The notes below the pieces were generated by a model. It was not told the origin of the DNA. It was given only the letters and a program-made list of their open reading frames with translations, and made no database searches. Position numbers and translations under genes: made by a program. From contig JABHQB010000036.1 in the NCBI GenBank assembly GCA_018695965.1, positions 1 to 40,316 of the forward strand: DNA of 40,316 nt. The letters are read 5' to 3'. The stretch comes from Flavobacteriales bacterium (lineage in GTDB: Bacteria > Bacteroidota > Bacteroidia > Flavobacteriales > BACL11). Positions 25,665 through 33,921 of this stretch are shown here, one piece after another. The stretch's first letter is position 1. Each line of letters starts with the position of its first letter.

Positions 25665-27668
25665 TTACAGATTTAGAGAATTAATTAGTTCATCATCTGC
25701 AAGGCTGGGTATACTTACTTTTAAGTTAGGTTCCATTTCCATAGCTCTTCTTATAGCAAAATTAGCTTCTTTGTTTCTAGCCCAGCTTCTTCTGCTTATT
25801 CCGTTATTTACATCCCAAAAAAGCATAGACTTTAATTTTCTATCTGAATCTTTACTACCATCTAACATCATGCCAAAACCACCATTTATAACTTCACCCC
25901 AACCAACACCACCACCATTATGGATTGAAACCCATGTAGCTCCTCTAAAACTATCTCCAATAACATTTTGTATTGCCATATCAGCAGTAAATTGGGATCC
26001 ATCATAAATATTTGAAGTCTCTCTGTATGGAGAATCTGTGCCACTAACATCATGATGATCTCTTCCTAAAATTACGGGTGCAGAAAGTTCTCCACTATTA
26101 ACTGCATTGTTAAATGCTTCTGCTATTTTCATTCTTCCTTCAGCATCTGCATAAAGTATTCTAGCTTCAGATCCAACTACCAATTTATTCTCTCCGGCAG
26201 CTTTTATCCAGTTTATATTATCGTTCATTTGTAATTTTATCTCTTCAGGGGAAGTTGACATGATATTTTCTAAAACTTCAGTTGCAATTCTATCTGTAAT
26301 TTTCAAATCTGTTAAGGAATTTGAAGAACATACCCAACGGAACGGACCGAAACCATAATCGAAACACATTGGCCCCATAATATCTTGTACATAAGAAGAA
26401 TATTTAAATCCTCCCTTTTCGTTTAGTATATCTGCCCCTGCACGGCTTGCTTCTAACAAGAATGCATTTCCATAATCAAAAAAGTACATACCTCTTTCTG
26501 TAAGGGTGTTTATTGCATTTGTATGACGAACCAATGTTCTTTGTACTTCTTTTTTGAATTGTTCAGGATTATTAGTCATCATATTGTTTGCATCTTCAAA
26601 ACTCACCCCAACAGGGTAGTATCCACCTGCCCATGGGTTGTGTAAGGAAGTTTGGTCGGAGCCTAATTCAATATCTATGTTTCTTTCTACCAACCTTTCC
26701 CAAAGGTCAACAATGTTTCCATCATAAGCAATAGATACAGCTTCTTTGTTTTCTCTGGCTTGTATGGCTCTATCAATTAATTTATCTAAGTCTTTATATA
26801 CTTCATCTACCCAACCTTGTTTGTGTCTTTTAGAAGTTGCTTCTAGATTTATTTCTGCTACTATACAAATTCCTTTAGCTATAACTCCTGCTTTTGCTTG
26901 AGCTCCACTCATTCCTCCTAAACCTGAAGTAACAAATATTTTACCACTCATATCTATTGCAGAAGAATCAATTTTTCTCGAAGCATTTAGAATTGTAATA
27001 GTAGTTCCATGAACAATACCTTGAGGACCTATATACATAAAACTACCAGCAGTCATTTGTCCGTATTGAGTAACTCCAAGTGCATTAAATTTTTCTAAGT
27101 CTTCTGGTTTTGAGTAGTTTGGAATCATCATTCCATTTGTCACTACAACTCTTGGGGCATCTTTATGTGATGGAAATAATCCCATTGGATGACCGGAATA
27201 TAAAACTAAAGTTTGTTTATCTGTCATTTCTGCTAGGTATTGCATACAAAGTAGGTATTGTGCCCAATTTTGGAAAACGGCACCATTTCCACCATATGTA
27301 ATTAACTCGTGAGGATACTGAGCAATATCATAGTCTAAGTTGTTGGATAACATCATCATTATTCCAGCAGCTTGCTTACTTTTATGAGGGAATTCTTCAA
27401 AATGACGAGATTTTATTTCATAATCTGGTCTATATCGGTACATATAAATTCTACCATATTTTTTCAGTTCATCTGCAAATTCTTGTGCAAGTTGAGAATG
27501 TAAGTTTTTAGGGTAATATCGTAGTGCGTTTTTTATTGCAAGTTTCTTTTGCTGAGTTGTCAGTATATCCTTTCTTTTTGGAGCGTGACTAACAGAAGTG
27601 TCGAACTCTTTTTTTTGAGGTAACTGTGTAGGGATACCTTGTAAAATAGATTTTTTTATATTAATCAT
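25665..27668 (-). CDS. hutU: Urocanate hydratase
   Basis: A 667-residue enzyme of the long Bacteroidota-type urocanase (proteobacterial forms are about 550 residues). It converts urocanate to imidazolonepropionate in histidine breakdown and uses tightly bound NAD+. The NAD site is TSGLGGMSGAQAKAG, the conserved Cys-containing loop is GPMCFDYGFGPFRWVC, and HHDVSGTDSPYRET and SIHNGGGVGWGEVINGG are diagnostic. No hutH, hutI or hutG is visible in the window. Its ATG overlaps the stop of the upstream small DUF5522-like gene (ATGA), so the two are coupled. Confidence 0.96.
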   Translation of the reverse strand: MINIKKSILQGIPTQLPQKKEFDTSVSHAPKRKDILTTQQKKLAIKNALRYYPKNLHSQLAQEFADELKKYGRIYMYRYRPDYEIKSRHFEEFPHKSKQAAGIMMMLSNNLDYDIAQYPHELITYGGNGAVFQNWAQYLLCMQYLAEMTDKQTLVLYSGHPMGLFPSHKDAPRVVVTNGMMIPNYSKPEDLEKFNALGVTQYGQMTAGSFMYIGPQGIVHGTTITILNASRKIDSSAIDMSGKIFVTSGLGGMSGAQAKAGVIAKGICIVAEINLEATSKRHKQGWVDEVYKDLDKLIDRAIQARENKEAVSIAYDGNIVDLWERLVERNIDIELGSDQTSLHNPWAGGYYPVGVSFEDANNMMTNNPEQFKKEVQRTLVRHTNAINTLTERGMYFFDYGNAFLLEASRAGADILNEKGGFKYSSYVQDIMGPMCFDYGFGPFRWVCSSNSLTDLKITDRIATEVLENIMSTSPEEIKLQMNDNINWIKAAGENKLVVGSEARILYADAEGRMKIAEAFNNAVNSGELSAPVILGRDHHDVSGTDSPYRETSNIYDGSQFTADMAIQNVIGDSFRGATWVSIHNGGGVGWGEVINGGFGMMLDGSKDSDRKLKSMLFWDVNNGISRRSWARNKEANFAIRRAMEMEPNLKVSIPSLADDELINSLNL

Positions 27669-27826
27669 TTCTTTTTATCTTCTTTCTTATATGGACAATG
27701 TTTGCAGTTGTTTTCGCAACAGTAACCTCTATTTAAATGGTATTTTTCAGTAAAAACTACATACCCTTCTTTGGAATAATAATATTCATCTTTTTCTAGA
27801 TTTTGTATGTTAGAGAACTCTTTCAT
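27665..27826 (-). CDS. 53-residue Cys-rich DUF5522-like protein
   Basis: A 53-residue ORF found by reading the 187-base gap upstream of hutU. The core is YHLNRGYCCENNCKHCPY, the pattern of the short DUF5522 family, with four Cys (CCxxxCxxC) that could hold zinc or an Fe-S cluster. ATG at 27824-27826; the TGA stop at 27665-27667 overlaps the hutU ATG, so it heads the operon. A promoter with matching -33 and -7 elements sits just upstream. The function is unknown; metal binding is inferred from the cysteines. It is easily missed because of its length. Confidence 0.82.
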   Translation of the reverse strand: MKEFSNIQNLEKDEYYYSKEGYVVFTEKYHLNRGYCCENNCKHCPYKKEDKKK

Positions 27827-27833
27827 ATACTTG

Positions 27834-27866
27834 CAAATTTACGATATTTGCGTGAATGAAAATCAA
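27834..27866 (-). promoter_or_regulatory. Promoter of the DUF5522-hutU operon (TTG-N22-TAAATTTG)
   Basis: On the minus strand, TTG (27864-27866) and TAAATTTG (27834-27841) are 22 bases apart, a full consensus match. Only 7 bases separate the -7 box from the ATG at 27826. The -33 TTG lies inside the first codons of the divergent desulfhydrase-like gene. Confidence 0.6.
27843..27850 (+). promoter_or_regulatory. -7-like element of the PLP enzyme gene
   Basis: GATATTTG differs from TAnnTTTG by one base and sits 5 bases before the ATG at 27856. It is separated by one base from the opposite-strand -7 box. Confidence 0.4.
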
Positions 27867-28746
27867 AACTAAAGAAATATCCCATCCTATTTTAAAAGAG
27901 AAGGAAATAAAACTTTTTATAAAGAGAATAGATTTGATTCATACTTTTATATCAGGTAATAAATGGTATAAATTGAAATATAATTTACTAGAAGCAAAAA
28001 AACAAAATACAAATACTGTTTTAACTTTTGGTGGTGCTTATTCTAATCATATATCAGCAACATCTTTTGCTGCAAAGGAAAAAGGATTCAAAAGTATAGG
28101 AATAATTAGTGGGGAGGAAACTTTACCATTAAATGACACTTTAGATTTTGCCAAAAAACAAGGAATGTCAACACATTATGTGAGTAGGAGTGATTATAGA
28201 AAAAAATACACAGATGATTTTATAGATAAATTAAGAGAAAAATTCGGTAATTTTTATTTAGTTCCAGAAGGAGGGACAAATGAACTTGCTGTAAAAGGTG
28301 CTCAGGAAATCTTAGATAGAAATGACACTCAAGATTTTATTTGCACTGCAATAGGTACAGGGGGAACTATTTCAGGAATTATTAATTCATCTTGCGACAA
28401 TCAGAAGGTTTTAGGATTTCCTGCTATAAAAGGTGGTGAAGATTTAGAAAAGGATATATCTGAATGGACAAACAAAGAGAATTGGAAACTTTTTTCAGAT
28501 TATCATTTTGGTGGATATGCTAAAATATCGGAGGGTTTAATCCATTTTATTATGGATTTTTACAATATACAAAATATTCCTTTGGATGCTGTCTATACCG
28601 GAAAAATGATGATGGGTATTTTGGATTTAGTAGCTAAAGATTACTTTGCAAAAGGAAGTGAAATATTAGCAATTCATACAGGAGGATTACAGGGAAATAT
28701 TGGTTTTAATAAAAGGTTTGGGTTAAATCTTCCTCATAATCTCTAA
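27856..28746 (+). CDS. PLP enzyme, ACC deaminase / D-cysteine desulfhydrase family
   Basis: A 296-residue fold-type II PLP enzyme. SGNKWYKLKYNL holds the Schiff-base Lys36, matching Lys51 of ACC deaminase; TFGGAYSNHISA is the phosphate/substrate loop, and FICTAIGTGGTISGI binds the PLP phosphate. It belongs to the group annotated as 1-aminocyclopropane-1-carboxylate deaminase/D-cysteine desulfhydrase. Without the full set of ACC-deaminase residues, D-cysteine desulfhydrase-like activity or another amino-acid lyase role is more likely. Its 3' end overlaps the convergent GH109-like gene by 24 bases. Confidence 0.9.
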   Translation: MKIKTKEISHPILKEKEIKLFIKRIDLIHTFISGNKWYKLKYNLLEAKKQNTNTVLTFGGAYSNHISATSFAAKEKGFKSIGIISGEETLPLNDTLDFAKKQGMSTHYVSRSDYRKKYTDDFIDKLREKFGNFYLVPEGGTNELAVKGAQEILDRNDTQDFICTAIGTGGTISGIINSSCDNQKVLGFPAIKGGEDLEKDISEWTNKENWKLFSDYHFGGYAKISEGLIHFIMDFYNIQNIPLDAVYTGKMMMGILDLVAKDYFAKGSEILAIHTGGLQGNIGFNKRFGLNLPHNL

Positions 28747-30114
28747 CTTACTGTTGTCTTTCCAAGTTCCTGCTGTAAAGTCAGGAATTTTTATTGATTG
28801 ACTATTAGTAGCAACAGAAAGTTCGGAAAGTGGAGTGATAGAACTCCACATTACACTATCGTACAAATTTATATCTAGTGGTAGTCCTAAATTAAGGCAT
28901 CTTACCAATCGGTAAATCATTACAAAATCCATGCCTCCATGCCCTTGTTTGAATCCTTTACTTATTTTTTTTAGTTTGTTTATTATTGGATGTTGGTATT
29001 TACTTCTGTATTTTTTATATTCTTCTTCCTTCAACCAATTGTGTCCCCAATATTCTGGTTTTTCTCCTTCAATATATAATCTACTTGGGTATCCGTCGTG
29101 CACAGCTTTTGTGCCAACTACTTTATTGATTCTAGAGTAAGGCCTTCCGGTATGAACATCAAATTGTAAAAGAATTGTTTTCCCTTTTTCTGTTTTAATT
29201 AGAGTGTTGTTCATATCTCCACATTTATAAGATTGAATAGGATGATTAGCTTGTTTTGCTGCACTACTCAAATTCAATTCTCTACTACTCATTGATGTAA
29301 GATGAGAAAATGTATCTCCTCTACCAATATTTAAGTAAAAGGAAATCGGACCTAATCCGTGAGTTGTATAAAAATTACCATTTCTTTCAGCATGTTCGTG
29401 TAATCTCCATTGTCCTTCATAATAAGTATCGTGAAGCAGTAGAGCTCTCAAATCATGCAAGTAAGCTCCTTCGGTATGTGTGATGTCTCCGAAAACATCT
29501 TCTTGGATCATATTCAGAATCCAAAGTTCTTCTTCATTGTAATTGCAGTTTTCCATCATTAAACAATGTTTTTTAGTACGCTCGGCAGTTTGTATCAAGC
29601 TCCAACAATCTTCAATTGTAGATGAAATAGGCACTTCACTTCCAACATGTTTTCCGTTTTCCATAGCGTAGAGTGCCATTGGAGTATGTAAATCCCAAGG
29701 AGTAGCAATTATTACCAAATCAACATCATTTCTTTGGCAAAGTTTTTTCCAATCGTTTTGAGTTTTATAATATAGATTTGCTTTCTTTTTTTGCCAAACA
29801 GATAATTTTTCCGAAGCAGAATTTACTTTCTTCTCTGTGATGTCGGATATTGCAATAATTTCAGCATGATTATTTTCATGTAAATATTGGAACATTTCTA
29901 AAAGAGTATTCCCTCTGTTTCCCATTCCAATAATACCGACTCTTACTTTTTTAATAGGGGAGCAGGAAAACCCAAACATACTTCCGTCAACATCTTTTTT
30001 AGTGTTGTTTATTAGTTCTTGAACAGAATCTTCTTCACTAGAAAAACTGTTAAATGGAATTCCTAAAAAGGCAGAAGCTCCGATTACAGATTTAAGGAAA
30101 TGTTTTCTTTTCAT
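28723..30114 (-). CDS. Gfo/Idh/MocA protein resembling GH109 alpha-N-acetylgalactosaminidase
   Basis: A 463-residue exported oxidoreductase-fold protein. From the ATG at 30114, MKRKHFLKSVIGASAFLGIP forms a signal sequence with a Lys/Arg-rich start. The NAD(P) Rossmann motif is VGIIGMGNRGN, followed by the Gfo/Idh/MocA segments VIIATPWDLH and GKHVGSEVP. GEVP-like SEVPIS, MMENCNYNEEEL, HTEGAYLHDLR and ERNGNFYTTHGLGPIS are GH109 hallmarks, a family that cleaves glycosides by an NAD-dependent redox mechanism. Removal of N-acetylgalactosamine is inferred, not shown. An upstream in-frame TTG at 30144 is rejected because it lies inside the -7 box at 30142-30149. Confidence 0.87.
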   Translation of the reverse strand: MKRKHFLKSVIGASAFLGIPFNSFSSEEDSVQELINNTKKDVDGSMFGFSCSPIKKVRVGIIGMGNRGNTLLEMFQYLHENNHAEIIAISDITEKKVNSASEKLSVWQKKKANLYYKTQNDWKKLCQRNDVDLVIIATPWDLHTPMALYAMENGKHVGSEVPISSTIEDCWSLIQTAERTKKHCLMMENCNYNEEELWILNMIQEDVFGDITHTEGAYLHDLRALLLHDTYYEGQWRLHEHAERNGNFYTTHGLGPISFYLNIGRGDTFSHLTSMSSRELNLSSAAKQANHPIQSYKCGDMNNTLIKTEKGKTILLQFDVHTGRPYSRINKVVGTKAVHDGYPSRLYIEGEKPEYWGHNWLKEEEYKKYRSKYQHPIINKLKKISKGFKQGHGGMDFVMIYRLVRCLNLGLPLDINLYDSVMWSSITPLSELSVATNSQSIKIPDFTAGTWKDNSKLEIMRKI

Positions 30115-30141
30115 TGCAGAATGTTTATAATTTAGATTTTC

Positions 30142-30149
30142 CAAATGTA
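30142..30149 (-). promoter_or_regulatory. -7 element of the GH109-like gene
   Basis: On the minus strand this reads TACATTTG, an exact TAnnTTTG match, 27 bases before the ATG at 30114. It supports that start over the upstream TTG. Confidence 0.5.
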
Positions 30150-30181
30150 TACAATTTATGATAATTATATATTTTAGTGAA

Positions 30182-31069
30182 ATGAAAGTTTTCTGTTTTT
30201 TAGTTTCTTTTTTCTGCCTCTATTCTGTTTCTTCTCAAAGCAAATCAGAATTATATATAAAGCAATATTCTGAATTAGCTGTAAGTGAAATGAAAGAATT
30301 TGGAATACCAGCATCTATTACGTTATCTCAAGGAATATTAGAAAGCGGAAATGGAGAAAGTTACCTAGCAACTGAGGGGAAAAACCATTTTGGAATAAAA
30401 TGCCATGATTGGGAAGGAGAGGAGATATATGCAGATGATGATAAAGAGAACGAATGTTTCAGAAAGTATAAAAAGGTACAACAATCGTACAGAGATCATT
30501 CTGAATTTTTAACTACACATAGTAGATATTCCTCTTTATTTGAATTGGAAATAACCGATTATAAAGGATGGGCTAAAGGATTAAAAAAGGCGGGTTATGC
30601 TACCTCACCAACATATGCGGAGAAATTAATTTCTATTATAGAAAGATATAACTTACAAGAATTTGACCAAGAAGAAAAAGACGAATCTCTAAGAGAAAAG
30701 CATTTGTTTGTCACTCATAATTATGGATTTCCTTTTGCTTATGGGATAGGATTAAATTATATGCAAATGGATAAGTATTTTATTAGTACAGATATAAGCT
30801 CTTCTTTTGTGTTTAGTGGAGTATCTGTTGGAGGAGGGAAGCATTTGTTTGATAAGTTTTATGCTGCTATGTCAGTAAATGGGATTTATCATGGGTACAC
30901 TAATAATTACAAACATAAATTAGATGTAGGGATAAACCCAAAGCTTACGTATGTTTTGGACAAGAAAAACAAAAGAATACTAATTAATGCAGGATTTATA
31001 TATACTCTTGAAGAGATAAAAAACAAGAATATAAGAGCAACTTTTAGTTTAACGTATTTGATAAAGTAG
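30182..31069 (+). CDS. Exported glucosaminidase (GH73-type) with beta-strand C-terminal domain
   Basis: A 295-residue protein from the ATG at 30182, with signal peptide MKVFCFLVSFFCLYSVSSQ; an upstream ATG at 30158 would disrupt that signal. Residues ~22-160 form a GH73/FlgJ-type glucosaminidase domain: IPASITLSQGILESGNGES with catalytic Glu54, NHFGIKCHDW, YRDHSEFL and GWAKGLKKAGYATSPTYAEKL. It should cleave N-acetylglucosaminyl bonds of peptidoglycan in the periplasm. Bacteroidota relatives usually carry LysM repeats after this domain. Here the C-terminus (~165-295) is instead made of alternating hydrophobic beta-strands like part of an outer-membrane barrel. Confidence 0.86.
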   Translation: MKVFCFLVSFFCLYSVSSQSKSELYIKQYSELAVSEMKEFGIPASITLSQGILESGNGESYLATEGKNHFGIKCHDWEGEEIYADDDKENECFRKYKKVQQSYRDHSEFLTTHSRYSSLFELEITDYKGWAKGLKKAGYATSPTYAEKLISIIERYNLQEFDQEEKDESLREKHLFVTHNYGFPFAYGIGLNYMQMDKYFISTDISSSFVFSGVSVGGGKHLFDKFYAAMSVNGIYHGYTNNYKHKLDVGINPKLTYVLDKKNKRILINAGFIYTLEEIKNKNIRATFSLTYLIK

Positions 31070-31081
31070 AGAGGATTATGC

Positions 31082-32365
31082 TTAATAAAAAAACTTTTTC
31101 ATAAAAAAGTAGTCTCCTTCTTTTGGTTGTTTTTTATCCAAATACCTTTTTATCGCAGTGTTCCAATTTAGTTTTGTAGTTCCATTATCTGTTACAAAAA
31201 ACACATGATCTGTTTTTACCTTGTTGTAATCATAGTTGTTTTTTTCTAGTTTTAATTTTAGTTTTAAGCTGGCTTTCCGGAATGTCTCGCCTTTAACAAG
31301 AGTATATCTTATTTCTCCTAATTCTTTTTGTGTAAGTGTATCTGTTATTGTTGTGTCTTTTAAAAGAGAATTAACAAGTATATTTTGTGTAAGAGTATCT
31401 GTTGTTATTGTGTCAATCAAAATAGAATCAATAGGTATGTCTTGTTTCTTTTCAAATTTTAATATTTTGAGATGAGTACTAACCATGGTGTTTTCATCTC
31501 TTAATTGATACGATATAATTGTGTTGTTACTGTCTTCTGATGAAGTAATATCTGAATAATAATGTAGTCCATACTTTGCAGACTGGTATCTTTTGTAGTC
31601 TGAGTATACAGGATTATTTTCTAAGATATTTCCTGTGTCCAAACTAAGATATAGGTCATATAATTGTGTTGTGTCTGACGAAAAAATAAAATAATCACTA
31701 GTAGATAAATAATAGTTATTGTTTTCTGTAAATAACTTGTCTGCAAGTAGTTGAAATAGGTTGTCTAAATTTGTTTTGTAATAATTTCTTTTCTCAGTAA
31801 TATATGTTTCGGTAGAATCATTTATATGATTTAAGATGCTGGATACATTATGTGGTTCGTTAGTTTTCAGATAATAATAAGTAGTATTGTTGGTTGTGAA
31901 AAACCCTACTTCTTTAATATAGTTCGCTAGTTCAGATAGGTTAAAATTATAATCAGAATTTAACATTTTGTATATGGAATCCCAATTGTTAAAATTATTG
32001 TTGTTTTTCAGATAAGTTTTATAATTATTGAAAGTAATTTTTTTGTACGACATACTTAAAAATTCTGAAGTAGAAAGTGGAGCAATTTTATCAATACTAA
32101 CATCTATCTTTTCCTGATGTCTTAAGATGTTTATGAAACTTGTGGAGTCATTATCATATTTTATAGTAGAGTCGCCTATCATTGAGTTTAGATCCTGAAG
32201 AGGTATATCTTTTTCTAGAATTCTAAACATTAGATTAGCAGTGTTTTCTGTATTATTGTTAGGATTTGTGTTTTCTACATCATTATAAGCTCCTTTATAA
32301 ACCCAGTATATAATAACAGTTAAACACACTATTATTACTCCAATATTTCTGATTCTTTTATTCAT
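31082..32365 (-). CDS. Membrane-anchored hypothetical protein (possibly DUF3352-like)
   Basis: A 428-residue protein starting at the ATG 32365 (an in-frame GTG at 32371 is less likely). One transmembrane helix near residues 8-25 (IGVIIVCLTVIIYWVYKG) leaves a large Asn/Thr/Ser-rich extracytoplasmic part. The segment YYLSTSDYFIFSSDTTQ followed by NNPVYSDYKRY recalls the self-similar units of DUF3352-type Bacteroidota proteins; this is a weak resemblance. Two near-identical 19-residue units lie at about 308-345. The C-terminal ~75 residues are basic and unfamiliar. The function is unknown. It lies 31 bases downstream of rnhB, so it may share its transcript. Confidence 0.65.
   Translation of the reverse strand: MNKRIRNIGVIIVCLTVIIYWVYKGAYNDVENTNPNNNTENTANLMFRILEKDIPLQDLNSMIGDSTIKYDNDSTSFINILRHQEKIDVSIDKIAPLSTSEFLSMSYKKITFNNYKTYLKNNNNFNNWDSIYKMLNSDYNFNLSELANYIKEVGFFTTNNTTYYYLKTNEPHNVSSILNHINDSTETYITEKRNYYKTNLDNLFQLLADKLFTENNNYYLSTSDYFIFSSDTTQLYDLYLSLDTGNILENNPVYSDYKRYQSAKYGLHYYSDITSSEDSNNTIISYQLRDENTMVSTHLKILKFEKKQDIPIDSILIDTITTDTLTQNILVNSLLKDTTITDTLTQKELGEIRYTLVKGETFRKASLKLKLKLEKNNYDYNKVKTDHVFFVTDNGTTKLNWNTAIKRYLDKKQPKEGDYFFMKKFFY
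31330..31443. repeat. Two-copy tandem repeat, 57 bases
   Basis: Copies at 31330-31386 and 31387-31443 match at most positions and keep the reading frame of the membrane-anchored protein. They encode 19-residue units of the type DSILIDTITTDTLTQ and NSLLKDTTITDTLTQ. Confidence 0.7.
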
Positions 32366-32396
32366 AAACACAATAAATAAGTTTGAAACAAAATTA

Positions 32397-32990
32397 TTAA
32401 AATAGCTCTATCTGATTTGTTAGTAAACGGAAACTTTTCCTATGGTATTTGTTAGCACCGAATTTTTTTATTGATTCTCTGTGCTTTTTTGTTGGGTATC
32501 CTTGGTTAGTTTCCCAAGAATATTGAGGAAATTCCTCCGATAAATCTTTCATTATCTTATCTCTTGCGGTTTTTGCAATAACAGATGCAGCAGCAATACT
32601 CATGTATTTTGCATCTCCTTTTATAATGCATTTATGTTCTACTTTTTTATATTTATTAAATCGATTTCCATCAATTAAAAGTAGTTCGTATTTGTTAGAA
32701 ATCTGATCTATAGCTCGGTGCATTGCTAGAAAAGATGCGTTTAGTATATTTATTTTATCAATTTCCTTTGGAGATACAACTCCTATTCCGAAAGATATTG
32801 CTTCATCTTTTATTATTTTCTCAAGAATTTCTCTTTTCTTCTTACTAAGTTGTTTAGAATCATTAAGTGTTTTATTATTGAAATGCTTAGGAAGTAATAC
32901 AGCTGCGGCTACAACCGGACCAGCTAAGCATCCTCTGCCCGCTTCATCACATCCAACCTCAATTTTACCAGAAAACCTTTGTTTTAACAT
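32397..32990 (-). CDS. rnhB: Ribonuclease HII
   Basis: A 197-residue enzyme that removes ribonucleotides and RNA primers from DNA-RNA hybrids. The acidic active site starts with GCDEAGRGCLAGPVVAAAV (Asp and Glu of DEAGRG), continues with LLIDGN and ends with YPTKKHRESI. Length is normal. Its ATG overlaps the stop of the upstream exported protein (TAATG), so the two are co-transcribed. Confidence 0.95.
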   Translation of the reverse strand: MLKQRFSGKIEVGCDEAGRGCLAGPVVAAAVLLPKHFNNKTLNDSKQLSKKKREILEKIIKDEAISFGIGVVSPKEIDKINILNASFLAMHRAIDQISNKYELLLIDGNRFNKYKKVEHKCIIKGDAKYMSIAAASVIAKTARDKIMKDLSEEFPQYSWETNQGYPTKKHRESIKKFGANKYHRKSFRLLTNQIELF

Positions 32991-33871
32991 TATTTCTTAA
33001 AAAGCCCTCTATCGTTTTTATCTTTATCAATTTCAGGAAGAGATTTATTAGTTCTGATGTCAATATCTTCTTTAAATATCCATTCTCCGTTTTTATACAG
33101 AAAGCAATCATAACTTCCGTCTGGAACATAAAACTGATTGAATCCTTCTTGATTCTCTTTTAACGGAACTAGATGATCTAATACAATTCGGTTCTTGTGT
33201 TCATCAAAATTTACACTTGCAGAAGTATTTCTATTGTACTCCACCACTATTCTTTTTGTAGTGTCTTCTCCTTTTATAAATATGTCTTTTCCCAAGGTTA
33301 CTTTCTGATTTTTTATATCTAATACATCAATTATCTTTATTATAGATTCTGGATTGTTTCCATTCCATGCAAGTAGGGTATAGTGTTGATTGTTTCTCTT
33401 TTTCGGAGAAATAATTTTGTAGTATAAAGATCCATACCAATTTTCATTATTATAGATTGTTGTTTCAAAATTAAATAAATCAGTTTCTGTATGTTTCAAT
33501 TCAATTATCTGATTGTATCCGTTGTCAGAATTTGGAAGGATAATAAAAGCAAAATACTTACTTGCTCCATTTCCTTTAGGAAGAATCCAGTTAAATAAGC
33601 GGAAGGAATTATCTTCAGGATTTAATCTGCTAATAGTTTTTAGATCATTGAAAGGATAATCGTAAGATTTTTTATACTTCATTACTTCCTTTAACTCTGA
33701 TATAAAACCAATATTTGATTTCTCTCTTATTTCCAGAGTCTCTCCATACATTATATTATTTGATAATACTAATAGAGTGTCTTCATATTCTTTTATCACC
33801 TTATCGGAGATGTTTTGTGCAGAAAGAAACATAGAAGAGAGGATAAAAATGAAAGAAAGGAATTTGTTCAT
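32990..33871 (-). CDS. Exported hypothetical protein upstream of rnhB
   Basis: A 293-residue protein with a signal peptide (MNKFLSFIFILSSMFLSAQ) and no family I can name. The mature part is rich in aromatic residues and short beta-strands (YKIISPKKRNNQHYTLLAWNGN, RIVVEYNRNTSASVNFDE, NRIVLDHLVP) and ends in a charged stretch. The rnhB start overlaps its stop, so rnhB depends on this gene's transcript. The divergent LuxC-like gene starts 67 bases away with interlocked -7 boxes. Confidence 0.75.
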   Translation of the reverse strand: MNKFLSFIFILSSMFLSAQNISDKVIKEYEDTLLVLSNNIMYGETLEIREKSNIGFISELKEVMKYKKSYDYPFNDLKTISRLNPEDNSFRLFNWILPKGNGASKYFAFIILPNSDNGYNQIIELKHTETDLFNFETTIYNNENWYGSLYYKIISPKKRNNQHYTLLAWNGNNPESIIKIIDVLDIKNQKVTLGKDIFIKGEDTTKRIVVEYNRNTSASVNFDEHKNRIVLDHLVPLKENQEGFNQFYVPDGSYDCFLYKNGEWIFKEDIDIRTNKSLPEIDKDKNDRGLFKK

Positions 33872-33911
33872 TATAATTTTTAATTAATAACTATAAAAAG
33901 TAAACTAATAT

Positions 33912-33919
33912 TACTTTTG
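33912..33919 (+). promoter_or_regulatory. -7 element of the acyl-CoA reductase gene
   Basis: TACTTTTG, an exact TAnnTTTG match, 19 bases before the ATG at 33939. It is two bases from an opposite-strand -7 box. Confidence 0.5.
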
Positions 33920-33921
33920 TA

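Noticed and set aside
25651..26007. Plus-strand 118-residue ORF
   Set aside because: It is fully antisense to hutU, whose protein motifs are intact, and its own sequence is low-complexity.
30115..30144. GH109-like protein starting at TTG 30144
   Set aside because: That start lies in the TACATTTG box and would add ten residues before the signal sequence; the ATG at 30114 fits better.
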